The notes under the pieces are model-generated. The model searched no databases, had not been told where the DNA came from, and worked only from the letters and a program-made list of their open reading frames with translations. From NCBI GenBank assembly GCA_030665535.1, contig DAOUZU010000014.1, forward strand, positions 1-12,955: 12,955 nucleotides of DNA, given 5' to 3'. Shown in pieces: positions 1 to 7,002 of the stretch. How positions within the stretch are numbered: the first letter of the stretch is position 1; every line of letters starts with the position of its first letter. The translations under genes and the position numbers were made by a program. The stretch comes from Dehalococcoidia bacterium. Its GTDB lineage: Bacteria > Chloroflexota > Dehalococcoidia > Dehalococcoidales > JAUXAE01.

Positions 1-2
1 TG

Positions 3-509
3 GCCCTGGCCCGGGCTCTGGCCGGGCGTCTGGGGCTGGTGGTTATCGCCTCAGATGTCGTCCGCAAGCGCCTGGCCACCATCCCCCCCACCGAGCCCCG
101 CTTCGACCAGTTTGAGACCGGTATCTACACGCCCGATTTCACCCGTAAAACCTACGCCGCCATGTTCGCCGAGGCTAAAAGTATCCTGGCGGATGGTGAC
201 TCCGTAATCCTGGACGCCTCTTTCATCCGGGCCGGGGACAGGCTCGCCGCCGGGCGGCTGGCCGCTACAGCCGGCGCCGATTTCCTGGTTCTTGAGTGCG
301 CCCTGGACGAAAACACCATTAAAAAACGCCTCCAGGAGCGCTCCCGCCAGGCCTCTGTTTCCGACGGCCGCTGGGAGATATACGGGCCGCAGAAGAAGAT
401 ATTTGAGCCGGTGGTGGAAATAGCCGCCCCCAACAGTGTTATAATTGACACTTCTAAGCCGATAAGCTCAAGCATCAAGCAGATACTGAGCAGGATTGAC
501 CGGGCGTAA
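3..509 (+). CDS. P-loop small-molecule kinase, C-terminal part (cut by window edge)
   Basis: This is the 3' end of a gene that begins before the window; the reading frame is open from base 3 and stops with TAA at 507-509. The visible part starts with ALARALAGRLGLVVIASDVV, which is the helix that normally follows a Walker A loop plus the next strand, so the P-loop itself lies just upstream. Further on, ILDASFIRAGDR is the second strand with an Asp, and an Arg-rich lid-like stretch (KKRLQERSRQ) follows. This pattern fits the AAA/zeta-toxin-like predicted kinases of the COG0645 type. These often form the C-terminal half of a longer protein with an N-terminal aminoglycoside-phosphotransferase-like domain; whether that fusion exists here cannot be seen. 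A GTG at 39 could be mistaken for a start, but the frame clearly continues upstream with family-like sequence. The substrate is unknown. It lies 30 bases upstream of ahcY and is probably in the same transcript. Confidence 0.75.
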   Translation, partial: ALARALAGRLGLVVIASDVVRKRLATIPPTEPRFDQFETGIYTPDFTRKTYAAMFAEAKSILADGDSVILDASFIRAGDRLAAGRLAATAGADFLVLECALDENTIKKRLQERSRQASVSDGRWEIYGPQKKIFEPVVEIAAPNSVIIDTSKPISSSIKQILSRIDRA

Positions 510-539
510 CCGGAGTAATATACCGAAAGCGAGATTAGC

Positions 540-1802
540 ATGAGTAAGGCCCCCCACCACATTAAAGATGCCAGCCTGGCCGAGTCCGGCCAGCAGCGAG
601 TGGAATGGGTCGCCCGTGAGATGCCAGTGCTAGCCCTCATCAGCGAGAGGTTCTCCAGAGAGAAACCGTTTCAGGACATCCGCATATCGGCATGCCTGCA
701 TATCACCACCGAGACGGCCAACCTGGCCCTGGCGCTTCAAGCCGGCGGCGCCGACCTGGTGCTGTGCGCCTCCAACCCCCTCTCCACCCAGGACGACACC
801 GCCGCCGCCCTGGTGGCCTACGGCATCCCCACCAGCGCTATCAAGGGCGAGGATGACACCACCTACTACCGGCACATAAGAAGCGCCCTGGACCACAAGC
901 CCCATCTCACCGTGGACGACGGCGCCGACCTGGTGACCACCCTTCACGTAGAGCGCTGCCAGCTTCTTAAAGATATTATCGGCGGCACCGAGGAGACGAC
1001 CACCGGCGTCATCAGGCTGCGCAGCATGGCCGCTAGCGGCCAGCTTAAGTACCCCGTTATCGCCGTTAACGACGCCCAGACCAAATACCTCTTCGACAAC
1101 CGCTACGGCACCGGCCAGAGCACCATAGACGGCATCACCCGGGCCACCAACGTCCTCTGGGCGGGCAAGAAGGTGGTTGTCGTCGGCTACGGTTGGTGCG
1201 GCCACGGCCTGGCCTTAAGGGCCCGGGGACTGGGCGCCCAGGTTATCGTCACCGAGGTAGAGCCTACCCGCGCCCTGGAGGCGGTTATGGACGGCAACCG
1301 GGTGATGCCCATGGCCGAGGCGGCCCGGATTGGCGATATCTTCATCACCGTCACCGGTGACAAGCACGTCATTGATAAGAGTCATCTGGAACTGATGAAA
1401 GATGGCGCCATAGTGTCCAACAGCGGCCACTTCAATGTGGAGATAAACATTCCCGCCCTGGAGAAAATGGCCCGGAGCAAGCGGCGTGTCCGCCCCAGCG
1501 TCGATGAATATACCCTCACTGATGGCCGCCACATTTTCCTGCTGGGTGAAGGCCGGCTCATCAACCTGGCCGCCGCCGAGGGCCACCCGGCCAGCGTTAT
1601 GGATATGAGCTTCGCCGACCAGGCCTTAAGCCTGGAGCACCTGGTTAAGAACAGGGGTAAGCTCAAGCCGGTGGTCTATGCGGTGCCGGAGGATATAGAT
1701 AAAGAAGTGGCCCGGCTCAAGCTGGCGGCAATGGGCATCGCCATCGACAGCCTGACGCCAGCGCAGAAGAAATACCTGAGCAGCTGGCAGGAAGGCACCT
1801 AG
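540..1802 (+). CDS. ahcY: Adenosylhomocysteinase (S-adenosyl-L-homocysteine hydrolase)
   Basis: A cytoplasmic NAD-dependent enzyme that splits S-adenosylhomocysteine into adenosine and homocysteine, removing the inhibitory product of methyl transfer. The 420-residue product has the expected landmarks: HITTETA at 54-60, SNPLSTQDD at 78-86, the DDG motif at 126-128, EETTTG at 151-156, and catalytic-region Lys182 and Asp186 in NDAQTKYLFDN. The Rossmann loop is GYGWCGHG at 216-223, and GHFNVEI (296-302) and EGHP (347-350) close the active site. The protein ends at SSWQEGT and lacks the Lys/Tyr-bearing C-terminal tail of the longer bacterial and eukaryotic enzymes, which is how the archaeal/Thermotoga-type enzymes look. 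Start ATG 540 has only a weak upstream purine run (AGCGAG), but homologous sequence begins a few residues in, so no later start fits. It is 12 bases upstream of metK, pairing two steps of the SAM cycle. An S-inosylhomocysteine specificity, known in some archaeal relatives, cannot be excluded. Confidence 0.96.
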   Translation: MSKAPHHIKDASLAESGQQRVEWVAREMPVLALISERFSREKPFQDIRISACLHITTETANLALALQAGGADLVLCASNPLSTQDDTAAALVAYGIPTSAIKGEDDTTYYRHIRSALDHKPHLTVDDGADLVTTLHVERCQLLKDIIGGTEETTTGVIRLRSMAASGQLKYPVIAVNDAQTKYLFDNRYGTGQSTIDGITRATNVLWAGKKVVVVGYGWCGHGLALRARGLGAQVIVTEVEPTRALEAVMDGNRVMPMAEAARIGDIFITVTGDKHVIDKSHLELMKDGAIVSNSGHFNVEINIPALEKMARSKRRVRPSVDEYTLTDGRHIFLLGEGRLINLAAAEGHPASVMDMSFADQALSLEHLVKNRGKLKPVVYAVPEDIDKEVARLKLAAMGIAIDSLTPAQKKYLSSWQEGT

Positions 1803-1814
1803 AAAGGAGACATC

Positions 1815-3035
1815 ATGGCAGACAGTTTCACACATTCAGACAAGTACCTTTTCACCTCGGAGTCCGTCACCGAAGGCCACCCGGACAAGATCTGCGACCA
1901 GATTTCGGACGCCGTCCTGGATAGCATCCTGAAGGACGACCCCTATGGCCGCGTCGCCTGCGAAACGGCGGTTACCACCGGCCTGGTAATAGTGCTGGGA
2001 GAAATCACCACCGGTACCTACGTGGAGATACCAAAAATCGTGCGCAAGGTCATCCACGACATCGGCTACAACCGCCCCGAGTTCGGTTTCGACTACGAAT
2101 CCTGCGGCGTGATGGTCTCCATCAACGAGCAGTCAAAGGACATTGCCCTAGGGGTTGACGCTTCTCAGGAGGCCAAGGCCGAAACCGAAGCCGCCGACGA
2201 CCTGGACAAGGTCGGCGCTGGCGACCAGGGCATGATGATAGGTTTCGCCTGCGACGAGACGCCGGAGCTGATGCCGCTGCCTATCTCCCTGTCCCACCGG
2301 CTGTGCCAGCAGCTGGCCGCGGTGAGGAAAGACAGGACGCTGCACTACCTGCGCCCAGACGGTAAATCTCAGGTTACAGTGGAATACAGCAACGGCAGGC
2401 CAAAACGGGTAGACAGCGTCGTCATCGGCGCCCAGCACAACCACAATGTCACCCAGGTGCAGATAAAGGCCGATGTCATCGAGAAGGTGATAAAGCCGGT
2501 TATCCCCGCCGGGCTTATGGACGAAGATACCCGCTTCTTTGTCAACGCCACCGGCCGTTTTGTCGTCGGCGGGCCGGTTTCGGATACCGGTTTCACCGGC
2601 CGCAAGCTGCTGGTGGATACCTATGGCGGCGTCGCCCGCCACGGCGGTGGCGCCTTCTCCGGCAAGGATCCCACCAAGGTAGACCGCTCGGCCACCTACA
2701 TGGCCCGCTACATCGCCAAGAACCTGGTGGCCGCCGGTCTGGCCAGCCGGCTGGAAATCCAGATCGCCTATGTTATCGGTGTCGCCCATCCCCTTTCCGT
2801 ATCCATAGAAACATTCGGCACCGGCAAGGTGAGCACCGAGGCCCTGCTGGCGCTGGTCAACAAGCACTTTGACTTAAGACCGGCGGCTATTATTAAAAGC
2901 CTGGATCTGCGCCGCCCCATCTACCAACAGACAGCCGCCTACGGCCACTTCGGCCGTACCGATATAGACCTCCCCTGGGAAAAGACGGACAAAGCCGATG
3001 CCTTGAGGGCGGAGGCAAGGGGGCAAGCAGAATGA
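1815..3035 (+). CDS. metK: S-adenosylmethionine synthetase
   Basis: Makes S-adenosylmethionine from methionine and ATP, with release of phosphate and pyrophosphate; cytoplasmic, usually a tetramer needing Mg2+ and K+. The 406-residue length is normal for the bacterial family. The N-terminal ATP/methionine motif SESVTEGHPDKICDQISDAV covers 15-34, the GAGDQG loop is at 134-139, the GGPVSDTGFTGRK segment at 252-264, and the glycine-rich P-loop-like HGGGAFSGKDPTKVDRS at 276-292, so all three family signatures are intact. A strong Shine-Dalgarno AAAGGAG lies 5 bases before ATG 1815, directly after the ahcY stop. Its TGA stop overlaps the next start as ATGA at 3032-3035. Being next to ahcY, it supplies the methyl donor whose by-product ahcY clears. 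No SAM riboswitch can fit in the 12-base gap, so control would have to act further upstream. Confidence 0.98.
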   Translation: MADSFTHSDKYLFTSESVTEGHPDKICDQISDAVLDSILKDDPYGRVACETAVTTGLVIVLGEITTGTYVEIPKIVRKVIHDIGYNRPEFGFDYESCGVMVSINEQSKDIALGVDASQEAKAETEAADDLDKVGAGDQGMMIGFACDETPELMPLPISLSHRLCQQLAAVRKDRTLHYLRPDGKSQVTVEYSNGRPKRVDSVVIGAQHNHNVTQVQIKADVIEKVIKPVIPAGLMDEDTRFFVNATGRFVVGGPVSDTGFTGRKLLVDTYGGVARHGGGAFSGKDPTKVDRSATYMARYIAKNLVAAGLASRLEIQIAYVIGVAHPLSVSIETFGTGKVSTEALLALVNKHFDLRPAAIIKSLDLRRPIYQQTAAYGHFGRTDIDLPWEKTDKADALRAEARGQAE

Positions 3036-3247
3036 AAAAATTGCCGCTTTATATAGCCGGTGCCGTCGTGGCCGAATTTGCCATTATAGCCCTGACCATA
3101 ATGCTGGAACTGAACGGCATAACTCTCTACGTGGCCGTCGGCCTGCTGCCGGTGGCGTTGATAGCGGCCTCCGTTTATTTCTTCATCAAGCCGGGTCAGG
3201 AAGAACCGCCGGGCGAGGGGGATGAGGCCGATAAAGAGCTCCATTAA
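3032..3247 (+). CDS. Small two-helix membrane protein of unknown function
   Basis: A 71-residue protein I do not recognise. It starts MKKLPLYIAG and has two hydrophobic segments, roughly residues 5-26 and 29-52, separated by a very short polar turn (LELNG). An acidic, proline- and glutamate-rich tail (about 54-71, EEPPGEGDEADKE) follows. With the Lys pair at the N-terminus and Lys53 after the second helix, both ends would be predicted to face the cytoplasm. The gene overlaps metK by 4 bases (ATGA) and the following mutase by 26 bases. A plausible AGGGGG Shine-Dalgarno at 3018-3023 sits 8 bases before the ATG. The double overlap and the clean hydrophobicity pattern argue for a real coding gene and not a chance frame. 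There is nothing in it to tie it to SAM or sugar metabolism apart from position; it could be a small subunit or regulator of a membrane complex. Confidence 0.75.
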   Translation: MKKLPLYIAGAVVAEFAIIALTIMLELNGITLYVAVGLLPVALIAASVYFFIKPGQEEPPGEGDEADKELH

Positions 3248-4643
3248 GTTCGGCACCGACGGCTGGCGTGGTATCATCGCCGAGGATTTCACCTTCGCCA
3301 ACGTCCGCCTGGTCGCCAGGGCGGTGGCCGATTACCTGGAGCAGACCGGCCTGGGTAAGAAGGGGCTGATTATCGGCTACGACACCAGATTTGCTTCAGC
3401 CGATTTTGCCCGGGCCGCCGCCGAAGTTATCGCCGCCAGCGGCACCAGGGTCTACCTGTGTGACAGGCCGCTGCCGACACCCGTCATCAGCTACGGCGTT
3501 CTGGCCAGGAAGGCCGGCGGCGCCGTCATCATCACCGCCAGCCATAACGCTCCCCGCTGGAACGGCTTCAAGGTCAAGACGACAGAGGGCGCCAGCGCCC
3601 CCACCGAGGTCATTACCCTAATAGAAGAGAATATCGCCCGCCTGGCCGGCAGCCCGCCTCCGGAGAGCGGGCCGCAAGGCGGGGCGGTAGACTATATTGA
3701 CCTGGCGCCGCCCTATTTCAAACAGATGGAGAGCCTTGTTGACCTGCCCGCACTTCGTCAGGCTGGCCTCAAAGTGGTGATAGACTCCATGTACGGCGCC
3801 GGCGCCGGCTACTTGAGAACGCTGCTTGAGGGCGGCAGCAGCCGGCTGGTGGAGATAAACGGCCAGCCCAACCCCAACTTCCCCGGCATAGAGAGGCCCG
3901 AGCCGATTATGCCCAACCTGGCCGGTCTTTCGTCCCGGGTGGTTACCGAGACGGGCAGTGTCGGCCTGGCCACCGATGGCGACGCCGACCGCATCGGCAT
4001 AATCGACGAGAATGGTAACTTCCTCAACCAGCTTCAGGTCTACGCCCTGCTGGCACTATACCTGCTGGATGTCCGCCGCCGGCGCGGGCCTATAGTCAAG
4101 ACGATAACCTCCACCAGCATGCTCTACCGCCTGGGCAAGCTCTACGACATACCCGTCATCGAGACACCGGTGGGCTTTAAATACATCGCCCCGGTGATGG
4201 TCAGGGAGAAAGCCATCATCGGCGGAGAGGAGAGCGGCGGCTTCGGCTTTCGTGGCCATGTCCCGGAGAGGGATGCCATCCTGGCCGGCCTCTATTTCCT
4301 GGACTTCATGGTGAAGACGGGCAAGACCCCTTCCCAGCTGCTGGAATACCTCTACGAAAAGGTCGGCCCTCACTACTACAACCGGCTGGATGTGGCGTTC
4401 CCTAAGGATGAGCGCCGGGGTATGACCCGCCGCCTGGAAGAAAGCCAGCCGCCCCGGATTAACGGGACGGCGGTGGTTAAAAAGGATACCTTTGACGGTT
4501 TCCGCTTCACCCTGGCCGACGATAGCTGGCTGCTGATTAGATTTTCCGGAACTGAGCCTCTGCTGCGTATCTACGCCGAGGCCTCAAGCCAGACCACTGT
4601 GGAGAGGCTGCTGCAAGCGGGTAAAAAATTAGTGGGGGTATAG
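3222..4643 (+). CDS. Phosphoglucomutase/phosphomannomutase family protein
   Basis: An alpha-D-phosphohexomutase that moves phosphate between C6 and C1 of glucose or mannose phosphate through a phosphoserine. The 473 residues carry all four functional motifs. The catalytic serine is Ser107 in TASHNAPRWNG (105-115), the Mg2+ loop is DGDADR (252-257), the sugar-specificity loop is GEESGG (335-340), and the phosphate-binding loop RFSGTEPLLR is at 440-449. DGDADR instead of DGDGDR, together with the sequence length, argues for PGM/PMM over GlmM; glucose versus mannose preference cannot be read from sequence. ATG 3222 is the only possible start close to the conserved IKFGTDGWRG, because no ATG, GTG or TTG lies in frame between them. 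The 26-base overlap with the upstream membrane-protein gene is therefore firm. Only 4 bases separate its TAG stop from the isomerase gene, which uses the same kind of substrate. Confidence 0.93.
   Translation: MRPIKSSIKFGTDGWRGIIAEDFTFANVRLVARAVADYLEQTGLGKKGLIIGYDTRFASADFARAAAEVIAASGTRVYLCDRPLPTPVISYGVLARKAGGAVIITASHNAPRWNGFKVKTTEGASAPTEVITLIEENIARLAGSPPPESGPQGGAVDYIDLAPPYFKQMESLVDLPALRQAGLKVVIDSMYGAGAGYLRTLLEGGSSRLVEINGQPNPNFPGIERPEPIMPNLAGLSSRVVTETGSVGLATDGDADRIGIIDENGNFLNQLQVYALLALYLLDVRRRRGPIVKTITSTSMLYRLGKLYDIPVIETPVGFKYIAPVMVREKAIIGGEESGGFGFRGHVPERDAILAGLYFLDFMVKTGKTPSQLLEYLYEKVGPHYYNRLDVAFPKDERRGMTRRLEESQPPRINGTAVVKKDTFDGFRFTLADDSWLLIRFSGTEPLLRIYAEASSQTTVERLLQAGKKLVGV
4634..4638 (+). 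promoter_or_regulatory. Ribosome binding site supporting a TTG start
   Basis: GGGGG lies 9 bases before the TTG at 4648, inside the last codons of the mutase gene. A shorter AGG (4642-4644) follows within TATAGG. It is not a perfect Shine-Dalgarno, but the protein sequence read from this TTG matches the family N-terminus, which favours it over the ATG at 4699. Confidence 0.45.
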
Positions 4644-4647
4644 GCCA

Positions 4648-5718
4648 TTGTCCAACCTTGACGACGCCGAGGTTTACACTAAATACGACCCTGACGGCAT
4701 GCTGACCCGCATCCATGAGTTCCCCGGGGTTATGCTCAAGGCCTGGCAGATGGCCGAGGACTTTGAGCTACCGGAAGGGTACGACCAGATTAACAAGGTG
4801 GTAATCCTGGGTATGGGCGGTTCAGCCATCGGCGGCGACCTGGTAGGCGGCCTGCTAGCCGAGGAGTCCACCGTACCCATCCAGATAAGCCGCTCCTACG
4901 GCCTGCCCGCATATGTCGATGCCCAGACCCTGGTCATCGCCTCCAGCTATTCGGGGAACACGGAAGAGACACTTTCCGCATTTGAAAAGGCACTGACTAC
5001 GGAGGCCAAGAAACTGGTCATCACCACCGGCGGCAAGCTGAAGAAGATGGCCAAAAAGAACGGGGTGCCCGTCTTCAGCTTCAATTACAAAGCTCAGCCC
5101 CGCGCCGCCCTGGCCTACAGCTTCCTGCCTATCTTGAACTTTCTGCAAAGGCTGGGCCTCACCGGCGACCGCTACGCCGAGGTGGCCGAAGCCTCCGCCG
5201 TGCTGGAACAGATGGCCCGGAAGATAGGCGAAAAGGTGCCGCTGCAGCGCAACCCGGCCAAGCAGATGGCCACGGGGCTGCAGGGCCGCCTGACGGTTAT
5301 CTACGGCGCCGACCTGCTGGCCGAGGTAGCCCACCGCTGGAAGACACAGCTTAACGAAAACGCCAAGGCCTGGGCCTTCCACGAGGTATTCTCCGAGTTA
5401 AACCACAACGCCATCGTCGGCTACCGGTTCCCCCCGGAGTTGGCGTCCCGGATAAGCGTAATTATCCTGCGTTCTGTCTACCTGCCGGAGCAGATCATCC
5501 GACGGCAGCAGGTAACCGCCGATCTGCTCAAAGAGGCCAAGGTTCGTTGCCATTTCATCGACGGCTACGGCATCAGCCCCATTACCCAGATGATGAGCCT
5601 AGTGCTCATCGGCGATTATATCAGCTACTACCTGGCCATCCTGAACGAGACAGACCCCTCCCCGGTGCCGACCATAGACTTCCTCAAGGCCGAGCTGGCC
5701 GGGCAGCAGGATAAATGA
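4648..5718 (+). CDS. Bifunctional phosphoglucose/phosphomannose isomerase
   Basis: Interconverts glucose-6-P or mannose-6-P with fructose-6-P, cytoplasmic. The 356 residues have an N-terminal SIS domain, with VILGMGGSAIGGD at 52-64 and IASSYSGNTEETL at 97-109 as the sugar-phosphate-binding loops. The C-terminal half is of the bacterial PGI_C type, with NENAKAWAFHEVFSELNHN at 236-254. Glu237 and His253 are 16 residues apart, the same spacing as the catalytic Glu203/His219 pair I recall for the Pyrobaculum PGI/PMI, so the active site looks complete. The start is TTG 4648; the sequence from there (LDDAEVYTKYDPDGM) matches the usual family N-terminus, and starting at Met18 (ATG 4699) would remove it. 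It sits 4 bases after the hexose-phosphate mutase and overlaps the next gene by 4 bases, so the two sugar-phosphate enzymes are probably made together for mannose or glucose activation. Confidence 0.93.
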   Translation: MSNLDDAEVYTKYDPDGMLTRIHEFPGVMLKAWQMAEDFELPEGYDQINKVVILGMGGSAIGGDLVGGLLAEESTVPIQISRSYGLPAYVDAQTLVIASSYSGNTEETLSAFEKALTTEAKKLVITTGGKLKKMAKKNGVPVFSFNYKAQPRAALAYSFLPILNFLQRLGLTGDRYAEVAEASAVLEQMARKIGEKVPLQRNPAKQMATGLQGRLTVIYGADLLAEVAHRWKTQLNENAKAWAFHEVFSELNHNAIVGYRFPPELASRISVIILRSVYLPEQIIRRQQVTADLLKEAKVRCHFIDGYGISPITQMMSLVLIGDYISYYLAILNETDPSPVPTIDFLKAELAGQQDK

Positions 5719-6584
5719 AAAAGCAAAGCAGAATCGGCCCCGCCCGGCAGTCCTTCTCCAAACGGCTCTACCTGGCCGGTGAAGGAGCCATACTCGCCGT
5801 CGCCCTTTCCACGGAAGCCACTCAGGCCACCAAGATAAACAGCCGCCGGGCCCTGCTGTCCATGCTGACGCTAAAGACAGCCGACCATCTGCGCCTTGCC
5901 GGCACCGCCCTCTCTGAAGGCCACTATTACAGCGCGCCTATTCTGCTGAGAAGCGCCCTGGACTCCATCGGCGTTCTCTGCATCACCAGCCGGGAGGAAA
6001 GGGAGCTGAAGAACTGGGTCTTCCTGACATACGTCAGCACCATAGATAAGAGCTTAGACGCCATCCGCCTGCGGGAGATGAGGAGCGATTTCTACGCCAG
6101 GGCACGGACGGCCTACGACGGGCTTCTCTCTTCCGACTCCCACGTCCAGCCCGTCCGCCAGCTTATCTGGGACTTCAACGTTCACGTCCACCCCGGGCTG
6201 GAGGGGCTGCTGGAAATCGTCAACTTTCCCCTGGAACTGGACGAGTTGCTGGGCGTAGAGGTGCGCAAGGTGCTGGATATCGCCCAGGGAGACCTGGACA
6301 GGGCCATTGAACTGCTGGGATTGGTCACCAAGAAGTTAAAACCTAAAAAAAGAAAAGGGCCGGGGCCGGCTACCCCGACAGGAAGCAAACAGCCGCCCCA
6401 GTTCGGCACCTTCAACGAGGATGTGCTGGATTCCTATTCCGGGGTGCTCCATGCGGCCACCCACCACCTGGTGGAACTGGCTGCTTTCGTCTTCAAGGAT
6501 AGCGCCCCGGCCAGCGTTATGCAGGCTGCCGCCGACTGGAATGCCGCATCACAGGCCCAGTTCAAGGCCTATAAGAAACGGTAA
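5715..6584 (+). CDS. Helical protein of unknown function (weak DUF5677/HEPN-like pattern)
   Basis: A 289-residue protein I do not firmly recognise. It is rich in predicted amphipathic helices, has no signal peptide or clear membrane span, and has a basic N-terminus (MKKQSRIGPARQ). Residues 64-84 (ALSEGHYYSAPILLRSALDS) and the HVHPGLEG stretch at 157-164 recall DUF5677-like families, in which an Arg-Ser-x-x-Glu helix is followed by a Ser-x-x-(V)-HP element. This is a resemblance by eye only, and the usual Glu is replaced (RSALD). A Lys/Pro/Gly-rich linker covers about 206-228, then comes a separate C-terminal helical segment (FNEDVLDSYSGVLHAATHH onward) ending in KAYKKR. It overlaps the isomerase gene by 4 bases (ATGA) with AGGA at 5708-5711, so it is the last gene of the plus-strand operon, 7 bases from the convergent rpsI stop. 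Its operon position does not define its role. Confidence 0.72.
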   Translation: MKKQSRIGPARQSFSKRLYLAGEGAILAVALSTEATQATKINSRRALLSMLTLKTADHLRLAGTALSEGHYYSAPILLRSALDSIGVLCITSREERELKNWVFLTYVSTIDKSLDAIRLREMRSDFYARARTAYDGLLSSDSHVQPVRQLIWDFNVHVHPGLEGLLEIVNFPLELDELLGVEVRKVLDIAQGDLDRAIELLGLVTKKLKPKKRKGPGPATPTGSKQPPQFGTFNEDVLDSYSGVLHAATHHLVELAAFVFKDSAPASVMQAAADWNAASQAQFKAYKKR

Positions 6585-6591
6585 AGCCGTC

Positions 6592-6987
6592 CTACCGCTT
6601 GGTGTACTGAGGCGCTTTACGGGCGCGTTTTAAGCCGGGCTTCTTCCGCTCTTTGACGCGGGAATCACGGGTTAGCAGACCATTCTTCCGCAGCACCGCC
6701 CGCAGGCTTTCATCCGCCGACACCAGGGCCCGGGCAATGCCGTGGGAGATGGCACCGCACTGGCCGGAAACACCGCCGCCATCAACCTTGATAACGGCAT
6801 TGTACTTGCCAACCATTTCCGTTACCTCAAGGGGTCCCAGCACCGCCTGGCGGTGCACAAGGCGGTTATAACGTTCCTCGTAAGGCTGGCCATTAACGAT
6901 AATGGCCCCCTTGCCGCTGAATAGTCTAACCTGGGCCACCGCTTCCTTGCGCCGGCCGGTACCGCAATAATAGGCCTTTTTATCCAA
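6592..6987 (-). CDS. rpsI: 30S ribosomal protein S9
   Basis: Small-subunit protein whose C-terminal tail reaches the P-site tRNA anticodon region. The 131 residues contain YYCGTGRRKEAVAQVRLF near the start, the GGGVSGQ and ISHGIARAL core, and the basic C-terminal tail ending KAPQYTKR. The last residues are usually SKR; Thr for Ser is a mild variant. The start is TTG at 6985-6987, backed by an AAGGGG Shine-Dalgarno 6 bases upstream and by the expected N-terminal length; no alternative start lies before the conserved GTGRRK. It follows rplM after a 15-base gap and is the last gene of the ribosomal superoperon, converging on the plus-strand operon. Confidence 0.97.
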   Translation of the reverse strand: MDKKAYYCGTGRRKEAVAQVRLFSGKGAIIVNGQPYEERYNRLVHRQAVLGPLEVTEMVGKYNAVIKVDGGGVSGQCGAISHGIARALVSADESLRAVLRKNGLLTRDSRVKERKKPGLKRARKAPQYTKR

Positions 6988-6993
6988 TTTTTA

Positions 6994-6999
6994 CCCCTT
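6994..6999 (-). promoter_or_regulatory. Shine-Dalgarno site fixing the TTG start of rpsI
   Basis: On the minus strand this reads AAGGGG, 6 bases before the TTG at 6985-6987. The good spacing supports TTG as the real start of rpsI. Confidence 0.7.
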
Positions 7000-7002
7000 C
7001 TG

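Noticed and set aside
510..539. Possible SAM or SAH riboswitch ahead of ahcY/metK
   Set aside because: Only 30 bases precede ahcY and 12 precede metK, too short for any known SAM or SAH aptamer. Any such element would have to lie upstream of the kinase gene, outside the window.
630..1205. A 191-residue minus-strand open frame opposite ahcY
   Set aside because: Ala/Gly/Val-rich antisense shadow of a conserved enzyme gene; no independent coding evidence.
2148..2867. A 239-residue open frame on the minus strand opposite metK
   Set aside because: It is a by-product of high GC and third-position bias in metK. It is Gly/Val/Gln-rich with no family pattern, while the plus strand encodes a complete SAM synthetase.
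3793..3812. Clustered GGCGCC palindromes in the mutase gene
   Set aside because: They encode a conserved Tyr-Gly-Ala-Gly-Ala-Gly loop with GC-rich codons; repetition follows from the protein sequence.
4855..5382. A 175-residue minus-strand open frame opposite the isomerase gene
   Set aside because: Same antisense artefact: low-complexity Gly/Val/Leu composition, no motifs, and it lies wholly within a well-supported gene.
4699..5718. ATG at 4699 as the start of the isomerase gene
   Set aside because: It would delete the first 17 residues (LDDAEVYTKYDP region) that match the family N-terminus, and TTG 4648 has an acceptable ribosome binding site.
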